From Sarcocystis neurona (taxonomy: Eukaryota; Apicomplexa; Conoidasida; Eucoccidiorida; Sarcocystidae): a DNA stretch of 64,000 bases. The notes under the pieces are model-generated. The model did no database searches, was not told where the DNA came from, and saw only the letters and a list, made by a program, of their open reading frames with translations. The stretch spans positions 203,011-267,010 of the forward strand of contig KL647327.1 in assembly GCA_000727475.1 (NCBI GenBank), in the 5' to 3' direction. The position numbers and the translations under genes are program-made. How positions within the stretch are numbered: position 1 is the first letter of the stretch; each line of letters opens with the position of its first letter. This document shows positions 55,607-64,000 of the stretch, piece by piece.

Positions 55607-58150
55607 AGCGCGCCACAGCTCGCGCGTAGCTCCCCACGGAACGCCTATAGTCCTATTTCTTTCCTACTTTCTTCGAAACACAATCCCAGGGGACACAAAG
55701 AAGTGGATATCTACCCGTAGGTGTGTGTACGTGTGTGGCTGCGTACGGAGATAGACGAGCAATTTACAATTCTAAAACCTGTCCCTCCGTACGTATACGT
55801 CCGTAGACATTTCCACCTGCATACATACGAGTAGTTGTTCTCGGTGGTCCACACTAAGCCTTCCCTCCGGACGTGCTTCGTCTGTACATGAAAACTTTTC
55901 ACACGGTTCATTTTGTCGCTTTTCTGCGGTAGCTTTGAAGGCTGATCTCTAAAATTGGCAATCCCTCAAATAGCCACATACTTGGAAGAAAGTGCGGAAA
56001 ATTCCCGTGTTCACGTACAGCGTACGGCTTCACGTGTGCAGACATACACCTTTGTATAGACCCACGCATACCCATACGGGAAAGACGTAGAGCACGCCGC
56101 CAGCGATACAGCCACACGCCCCCTTGTCAACGTTTCCTCACGTGCAGCACTTGAGAGAAGCCACGACATACATATATATATATGTATGTATCCACGTGGT
56201 GTTATACATGTGTATGTGTGTGCAGAGAGAGAGAAATAAACTTGTACGCGTGTGTGCATATACGGGGTATGCACCTCTCCGTGGGCACACGCAGGAGAAC
56301 CAAGAGGGGCTGAATGCATCAAGTGGCACTGTTTACGTGAAAGTGGATAGGATAGGCGCACTGAAGAAGAAAACGTTGGCAGCCGTGAAAAGTACAAGTG
56401 TGGAAGGGATGCGGAGAATATGGACAGGCGAAAATGTGCGAAGTCACGGGTTTTTCCACGGTCAGGCATCCGGCGGCAACCCGAGACTCGTGAGCTCGTT
56501 AACGTTCATACCTGCTGAAGGTTTTTGAATATGCGGAAAGCACTTACCAATTTGTGGAAGTACACGCAATTGCACCTCAATGTGAACACTGTAGGGGTAG
56601 ACGGATGCACTACCATTCTATTATGGGGGGAAAGACTCGCGATTTCTCCCGCTTCCATGCGAGCTCGCTACCCCTTAACACCAGGGCAGTTTCCTGTATT
56701 CGTACACATCGCTACCCACGCGTTGTGGCGGCTGTTCAAAACTCGTCAAGTGTGCTGGCGTGCAGAAGCCGTGGGATGGAGCGTGTGTCGCCGTGCCACT
56801 CACCTTTCCGCACAGCCACACGGTTCACCGGAGAGAAGAAAAGGAGGTGGACGTTTCCACGTGAGACAGAAAAGGAGGCGAAGGGGAGGAAAAGGCGGAC
56901 TGCGTCTGCGATCCAGCGGACGAAGGGAGCGGCACATTCGCTGTTTTTGCGACAAGAAGTTCCGGAACGGGGTTGACTGCGAAAGGCAGCCGATACCAGA
57001 GGTTGCAAGAGAAACAGGAGAAAACCGTCTATCCATGAGGAAGAATTAGGTCTACATTTGGAGGAAAAAAGGATAAAATGAATCGACACAGCAGGTGTAT
57101 CAGGAGTACTGGTACCATCGCCAGCATCCCAGTGTGCACGGGAGTCCACCGATGGGTGGCTGCTCATCTTCGTTCTGCACGCGACCCGACTAATCCGGGA
57201 GATACGAGGCCACGAAGATAGATTTACAGATACATGATAAAACACGTATTCCAGTATCTAGACACATATGTAAGCACCTTAGCACAGCGGTGTGGGAATA
57301 TATATATATATATAGGCGTACATACATGTCGCGTGTGTTTTCGGTCATACGCATGCAGATACCCATGCACATAAATATATATATATATGCTATTTGTGTA
57401 TGCCGTACCCTTCCATTGTGGATACGTGTCCGCAACAACAGTGCACAGAGGACGTCGTGCCGCACTGTATGCAATTTCTATAGTAGGAGATACGAAGGGG
57501 AAGAGCATCTGGACCGGCTGGTGACACGGTAGATCATCTGTGGAATTCACTTACGGGAGAATTCCAGCTGCGCAGGTACACAGACGCGTATTCGCTCCCT
57601 CCACATATATTTTTTTATGTGGCCAAGGAACAGCACGCTTGTCTTTTCTGCCCGCAGAAATGGTGTTTATACGGGTCTACATGTGCGAATACCTTATATA
57701 GTCACGCAGAACTGCAAGAAGGCAAGGTGTAGCTAAGAATCGTGCTCACATGTGGTACTGTGAGGTAGACGCTTCCGTATGTTTCAAACTCACAGAAGAT
57801 GATGAAGAGGAGAAACAAAGTATCGTTCACTGGCGGAGAAGCTGCGTGTGTGCAGCGAATAGAGCGTTCATCTGGGGAAGTCGAACGGCGGCTTGGACTT
57901 GACGTATGCTTACATTTACAAAGAGCTTCCTCTTCTACTGAAGTGCGGCCTATACAACCGTTGCTGCACTGGAGGCGCAGCCGTTGTATCTGGCCCACTC
58001 GAACCTGTATCAGTGACATCCAAATTCACGAGCAACGGCGGCGATAATTAATTTATATATGCAAACAGGAATGATGCGTAGTTACATATGTGTAACTTCT
58101 GTGCTAAGGGGAGACTCCTGCTTCTTCTTCCGTGCCACATCGTTTTCCCT
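55607..58150. other. Repeat-poor segment without supported genes
   Basis: Normal composition, only short ORFs on both strands, two small TA runs (56170, 57300). A purine-rich plus stretch at 56820-57010 opens frames on both strands. Nothing callable. Confidence 0.4.
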
Positions 58151-58567
58151 TCAACATACTGAGGCCCACTTACACGCGTGTACGTGGAGCTGATTATACG
58201 CGTGTCGACGCACACTAGCAGCCGCAGCAATGGCTGAAGAACAGCAGCTGCTGCTGCTACATTCGCGAAGCACCAGCACGCGCAGCGCGGCACGACATCT
58301 GTAATAGCAGCATTTGTGTGGAAAGACAGTGAGGAAGTGCGGCAGCAACCTCAGCAGGAACAGCTGCTGACCACGATCGAAGATGCTAGCAGCGACGGCA
58401 CCAGAAAAACTGCAGTGTCCACTGGCTGAACAGCAAAAGAGGCGTGACAAGAGCGTCAGCTTTAGCAGCAGTACACCGTAGTGAACAGAATCCGCACGAG
58501 ACTCACCAGCGGCACACACAGATGTGACGGTAGCACCCACATCCCCTCTATACCTCGTGTAAACCAC
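58151..58567 (-). CDS. Weak hypothetical ORF
   Basis: A 138-codon minus frame without ATG (begins at GTG) with VTSVCAAGESRADSVHYGVL, LLKLTLLSRLFCCSASGHCS and a short CAG/CTG part near 58250. Hydrophobic and Cys-rich. It might be an exon. No splice site or motif convinces me. Confidence 0.2.
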   Translation of the reverse strand: MVYTRYRGDVGATVTSVCAAGESRADSVHYGVLLLKLTLLSRLFCCSASGHCSFSGAVAASIFDRGQQLFLLRLLPHFLTVFPHKCCYYRCRAALRVLVLRECSSSSCCSSAIAAAASVRRHAYNQLHVHACKWASVC

Positions 58568-58697
58568 GCTGACGCACGACAGGAGCGCTAGTCACCCCAA
58601 GCAGCAGCAGCAGCAGGCGCAGGTGGGATAAGCAGCAGTGTGGGGATGTTGGTGTCCTGCAAGGTAGGAAACACTGCCTCAGAAAGGGGGAAACGGC

Positions 58698-58791
58698 TTT
58701 TCCTTCATGCGACTACATTACGCGGTAGATCTGCCCGAAACAGGTTTTCCTTCATGCGATTACATTACGCGGTAGATCTGCCCGAGGTCTT
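58698..58791. repeat. 47-bp direct duplication
   Basis: TTTTCCTTCATGCGA(C/T)TACA begins at 58698 and 58745, almost identical copies. Confidence 0.9.
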
Positions 58792-59390
58792 TGCTCTCAA
58801 CTTTACCCAACAATACAAGGCAGTGAGCAATGGCTGAACATGACGCAAGCAGGAAACAAGTTCGTGAAGTAAGGGCTCTGGAGTTGTAACCCCGTACTAG
58901 GGAGCTTCGTTTGCCCTCTGTATGCCGGTAATGCCATGTTGAAATGAGGGCGTGCGCGGATCCACCACGCGTTGACATGCTACGGTGTATGGGAAAGAAC
59001 AAAATAGCTTTTCCTGGGTCGACGCATTTAAAACATATTCATAATCTACGTTGCATCAGCCGAGGTAGTCAAAGATTAAGGGAGTGGACGCAAGGAAACA
59101 AGTCAACACCGAAACAGCCGGACTGAAAAGCATTCCACAACATACAAGTGGTTACGCGAATGCATATTTCTACGCACGCAGGTGGGTGTATGCTCACGTG
59201 TCCAGTGGGGGAACCGGTTTCACTCATGTGTACCTTCAAGTCGAAGGCCGACATGCTCAACAGATGCGCGGCGGTACGCATATTGCCAACACCCAGCACG
59301 CACAAGTAAATATACAACCGTACGCACTTCCAAACTAAGCTGGGGGATGTCGAGTGTATAGGGCACACGCAAGCAGGTACCTTATCACCA

Positions 59391-59421
<31 letters not shown>

Positions 59422-60586
59422 CGCTAATGGATATGGTAGCATACTAGAGATTCGGTGTGTATGGCGATAACTCTGGTATGCACCTGCGAGGAAGACTAAA
59501 TAACATGTAACTGTATGCATATGCGAGAGTGTACATGTGTGCAACTACTGCGTACGTTGTAGTATCAATATATATACTGCGTATATTGTAGCATCTGTAT
59601 ACGTATACACATAAATTTTCCGGCGCGCACGTGCGTTTCGTGCTCCTCCTCTGACTTAACTACTGGAGATGCGCGCTCACCGTGCATTGACGTAGTGTAC
59701 ATTTCGGTTTGCTGTCCACCCCTGCAAAGGCCGTCGCACCGTCCAAAACGGCTAGTCACAAACAGAGCGGCCTAACGACACTGCATTCTTCGCCGCAGCA
59801 CAGGGGTGATGAGTAGTCATGATAACCATTTTCGCTACATAGTCAAAACGGCTGGACTCCGAACACACACTTCGATGGTCGCTAGTTCGTATGACAAGGC
59901 GGTTTTTATCAAAATATATTGTTCCACACCTATGTAACGGTGCTGTCACGCCTGTCTACACATGGATGTGTACTGCCAGCAGGAAAATGTCTTTAATGAG
60001 AAGCGACACAACACAAAATCGGCAAGACTACTAAGTTAACAGGGTCCCTTTGCAGCAGCTATTACAGTCCCTGCTAACATGTATGTGTCTCTTTGCAGGC
60101 ACTATCCGCTCGTGGTGAATCAGGATCTACTACGCCGTGAAGCATGCTCTGTAACCCGTCTAACGACGTCCGCGTCAAGATACCAGTCTTCAACCCCCCA
60201 ATAAAATGTACTGCCTACTCGTGTTTTCAAACATCTATTCGAGTCTGCCCCCTCTCTGCTACCTGAGCACAGACGTTCACGCAAGCGCACGCAGACGACG
60301 AGAATCCAGTTGTACGCTCCGCTAAACAGATAGTAAAATAGATGTGCACCACGCAAGCACGCCATTTTTGCAAAAAGGACACACATTATTTTCATGCTCG
60401 ACGTGTGAAAGACGAGCTCGAACGCCTGTGATCCGCATCACTACTGCGCCACGTACTAGTGAGGCGGTTACAGCAGCATGGAGTCGGCACTGTTCTAGAT
60501 ACTTTTGCATAAGAGGTAAACACTCTTCCGTACGTGTGACAGTTGCAACAACTGGCTGTAGCAAGTCTGGTTGCTCATGTGTATGG

Positions 60587-60750
60587 GATACGCCTCCGCG
60601 CCGGGCTTCGCCCGCTCAAGTATGTGGCTGGTTATGTTTACGGTGATACACCTCCGCGCCGCGCTTCGCCCCCTCAAATTTGTATGTGGTTGGTTATGTT
60701 TCCGGTGATACGCCTCCGCACCGCGCCTCGCCCCCTCAAATTAGTATGTG
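60587..60750. repeat. 58-62 bp tandem repeat, about 2.7 copies
   Basis: GATAC(G/A)CCTCCGC(G/A)CCGCGC begins at 60587, 60645 and 60707, each followed by TATGTGG(C/T)TGGTTATGTTT except the last. Confidence 0.9.
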
Positions 60751-62774
60751 GCAGCAGCAGCAGCAGCAAGAGCAACTGCAGCACACCGCTGTGTATCCGT
60801 CTAAGAGCGGTGTAACCTGTGAATAACCTGCATAAGTAGATTTGAACGTGGCAGCACATGCTTTTAGGAGAACTGTCGACTTTTTCTGGTGTCGCATAAT
60901 ATCTGGTTTATATACGCGTATGTACATACGTACATATTTAGATATATATATATATATATACCTCGTACATGTATCTGCCCGCTGCTGTCTTATTGCCTCT
61001 CTGCGCGCCCTTCCGCTTGATACAACGAATATCTTGGTGTGTGAGTGTGTGTGTGTGTGTGTGTGCACGTATGTGTGTGTATCTGCATGTAAGCGTGTAT
61101 GTAAGTGTGTACGTGTGTACGTATGTGTGTGCGTCTTTTTGCTATTTGCACGCTCACGGACGTTCAAAAGTGGATTTCCTCTTTGGCTATAACATACGTT
61201 CTTTAAATTTGCCAGTATTCTCGTGCTTGAATTCAGATCGACATCGTGATCAGCAGCGCTGACGCGGACACGGTGGCCTCAACCTGGTGCCGCGACACTG
61301 TACCACACCCACCTGTGCTGAGTTACAGGGTAAAAACTAGTAGGACTACTGACAGGAGGTTCGCGGGCAAATACGCAGGATCAAACGGGGGCTCACACGC
61401 CTTCCCGAAGGCTGTAACAGCTCTCAAGGCGGCGACGCTTCTGCAGTGCGAAGAGGACGAGACCCGAGAAAATTTTCCTCAACAGAGAAACTGTAAAAGT
61501 GAATACGGACCTGCCGTTTGCATTCTTTCCACGTAAAGAAAGTGCGGTGCGGTGCCTTTGGTCGCATCCTAGACTGGAGAATGTGTTTAGCATTCTGGAG
61601 TGTGGACAGTAATACTGTATATTTTGTATGTCACTGGACAGCCCTCTTCATTTATCTTGGGTTTTAATCCTGGTTGTTCGCAGAGCGCTGCACGCCTGTC
61701 TTGTGCGAGGGTGTTACTCTGCCAGTCTTACGCGACTTCACGAGGAAGAAAGCTGAGTCAGGAAAGACGCAGGATGCAGTCTTCTACTGCGTCGGTCAAT
61801 ACAGAAAAGGTGAACTGGGATAACACGGGAGCATGCAGCTTCTGTGGACGACGGGTAATAGGCATACAACCGAGCGCGCAGCTCAATAGAAAGCATAGTG
61901 GGACAGCATTTTACCGTCCCTGCCTGAGAACTATCCCCCACATTATATTGTTTGCCATCTCGTTTCACTATTCGTGCATATGGTCAACTATTTGTGATCG
62001 CCATCCAGATCCTCAAGTAGGTCACGATCAGACGCGTAGCGACAGCAGAGCCAGTGGACACGCGCTGTCCAGTAGCTACGGTCCAGTTGTTGATCCACTA
62101 AATTGGCACACGCAGCCCAGAAGCCCATAAAAATCACGTATGTGCAGATTTAACGGGATTCATCTACGCTTGACGCTTCCTCATGCTCATGATCGTTTTG
62201 GTGGGGGGGTCGCTGTCGCGCTTAGAGCAGTGTGTTGGGCAGAGACTATGTACGGCCAGGGGTGTATTACTTCTTCGGAAAGGCATATGCCACTGAGGGT
62301 CGGGCACCGCTGGGCTTCACAGCTGGGTTCTACGTTTCCCTCGGCTGGGGGAGAGAAGCAATCTGCTTTTACGCGGACAGCCAAGAAACCTGCAAGCCCG
62401 GCGCGCGTGTAGCGCCTCGTCTCGTAAGGAGACTCCGCTCGTCTAACCGGGTGTGTCCAGACAGTAGAACATCCACCAGCTGAAAAAAGCAAGTGGATGC
62501 AGGCTAATATCCAAGCGCCGCAAGAAACAAGGATTTTGGTGGAGATGGAGACACGTGAAAATTTTATGATACATCGGTATCTGACCACGGTTCTTTCGGA
62601 TCAGATACTCCGCGTACAAGAAATGACACCTATCAGGCGGCTGGGTTGCATCTCTCAGCGGTCCCGTATTTTCTGTATGGAACTCTGCACAACAGAGGCA
62701 GTCTAGGGTATGGAACGAAGGCCGTGGTTTTGTTCTCAAATAGCCAGTCGCCTAGGGATGCTGCTGGCTAAATG

Positions 62775-62850
62775 AGAAAGGAGACGCGTAGGTCTAATCC
62801 TGCATCCGCTGGCCGAACCAGAAAGGAGACGTGCAAGTCTAATCCATACA
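62775..62850. repeat. 45-bp direct duplication
   Basis: AGAAAGGAGACG at 62775 and 62820, each followed by a GTCTAATCC match. Confidence 0.8.
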
Positions 62851-64000
62851 GCTGTATATTGCGACGCAGTTGCCTCTTCTCTTCGTCTTATTGCTGGCCG
62901 TGCGCGGGGACAGGACGCCGTCTACACCGCCAAGAAAGCCGAATCCTCCCAGAAAGAGACGGGCCGTGAAGGAACAGAAGGCAGAGTGCTTCTGGTTCTG
63001 CTCCTTGCGTCTCTCCCCTCGTGCGTCTGGCGTTTCTTTGAGAAAGTCGTCATTCTGTACTCCTCCTCCGCCCTTTCGCGTTTGTTTCTTCTTCTTCCTT
63101 CGCAGTCTTGTCTATTTCAAGTATTCTCCAATTTACGTGACACGGTACTATCGAAAGAAGTGTCGCCCTTCGTCGGTTACGCCTGTGTACAAGGTTTCGT
63201 CTAGTTTCATGAAACCTGGCTGGTTCCCCACTGCGCAGTCTCTCCTTAGATCTGTGCCCCTCTTCTCGCGAAGGCCGTACCCGCCGAATTTCTTGCGCAT
63301 ATTTCCTGTGTCTCCTTTCTTTGATATTCGACAATCGTCACTGTCTCCTTCAGTAGTCACGCCGTTGTCGCGAGGAGTGGGTGCCGCGCGTAGCCGCCCC
63401 TGTCGCCGTCTGGCGTTACATCCTGCAAACAGCGAGAGCATTGATCCTTCACTTTCGAACATCAAAGACTGCGCAGCAGCGTCCTAATCCCTGCCAGTTT
63501 GGACCCTTAATAATGCAGAACGGATGATTTTCAAGACGGCGCTTGAAGCCTGCGTGCCCTTGTGCCTTAGCAGGCCCATTCCCGCACTTTTCGCAACGAA
63601 TTCCACGTACGCGCAGCAAACCAACGTAGACACCTAGGAAAGGAACTCGGACGCCAGCCTGTACAGTGGTACTCTACACCTCCAAACACATCTTGTTCGT
63701 AGAGGAATGACAACTTCACGTGTGAGGAAACGTGCAACCTGCTTCTCAGTGTTCCTCCGCATTCTTAAATCAGCAGTAATTGAGGGCGTCTCCGCTCAGA
63801 TACGTAAGACGTGCTCCCCTCGTCTGGTTCATTAGCCGAAGTGGAGGTCGCCTTCTATTCAAGAATCGAACAGGCAAGTGAGTCTTTTTTGAAGACGAGA
63901 ATTTTTTCCGTGAAGTCTTCGTGCGGTCGCTGAGGATTCCCCATTTCGAGGATATGGTGTTGGTCACACCGTCTATGCCGTCTACCCAACATGAGGGGGA

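Larger units (their letters stand above)
58568..64000. other. Repeat-poor segment without supported genes
   Basis: Short ORFs only. The longest are plus 61600-62130 (176 codons, no motif), plus 62870-63487 (pyrimidine-rich) and minus 63462-63148 (contains RKKFGGYGLREKRGTDLRRD). The last two overlap and neither is supported by a motif. Contains three small direct-repeat sets, a CAG patch at 60752-60770 and a (GT)n tract at 61040-61110. Confidence 0.4.

Noticed and set aside
26600..64000. Search for retroelement domains (reverse transcriptase, integrase), telomere repeats, tRNA, rRNA and CRISPR arrays
   Set aside because: No RT YxDD-like context, no TTTAGGG arrays, no tRNA TPsiC-box with a matching stem and no spaced identical repeats were seen by eye; a covariance-model search would be needed to exclude small RNAs.

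Overview
The window looks like nuclear DNA of a coccidian apicomplexan, most likely Eimeria or a close relative. The evidence is the very many CAG/CTG triplet blocks read as poly-Gln, poly-Ala and poly-Ser runs inside genes (the homopolymeric amino-acid repeats, HAARs, known from Eimeria). Other signs are split genes whose introns are full of TA, GTAT and GATA microsatellites, and an alternation of repeat-rich and repeat-poor blocks like the R and P segments described for Eimeria tenella. Nothing bacterial was seen: no operons, rRNA, tRNA or CRISPR. The species is not decided by the sequence.

Layout. About 0-25 kb is repeat-rich. Short exons, nearly all on the minus strand, sit between microsatellite introns. 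The best resolved is a three-exon minus-strand gene at 16.9-14.8 kb for a protein with one clear membrane helix and an intact C-terminus. Other well-delimited exons lie at 10.48-10.38, 8.72-8.60, 6.96-6.88 and 1.42-1.16 kb, and HAAR-rich coding blocks lie at 13.75-13.27, 12.55-11.76 and 24.1-18.6 kb. About 25-32.4 kb is repeat-poor; I see only weak ORFs and a few tandem repeats there. About 32.4-55.6 kb is repeat-rich again and is dominated by one giant minus-strand gene. About 55.6-64 kb is repeat-poor with no gene I can support.

The giant gene is the main result. Two ORFs of about 9 kb each (53.9-45.0 kb and 42.7-34.1 kb) can be joined across one 2.3-kb intron with a perfect phase match, giving about 5,830 residues. 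In order I read a PH domain, a C2-like domain and a paired membrane region resembling the C-terminal (PRT_C) region of multiple-C2-and-transmembrane proteins (MCTPs). Each of these folds is interrupted: the pieces of the PH domain are spread over about 1,260 residues, those of the C2 over about 400, and the two membrane hairpins are about 2,400 residues apart, all separated by HAAR sequence. The inferred role is a lipid-binding membrane tether or trafficking protein; this is inference from domain likeness only.

Limits. CAG/CTG repeats contain no stop codon in any frame, so open frames in repeat blocks are weak evidence. Exon calls here rest on splice sites, phase and protein-like non-repeat sequence, read by eye. 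Many exon-to-exon joins outside the giant gene and the 16.9-14.8 kb gene are not established.
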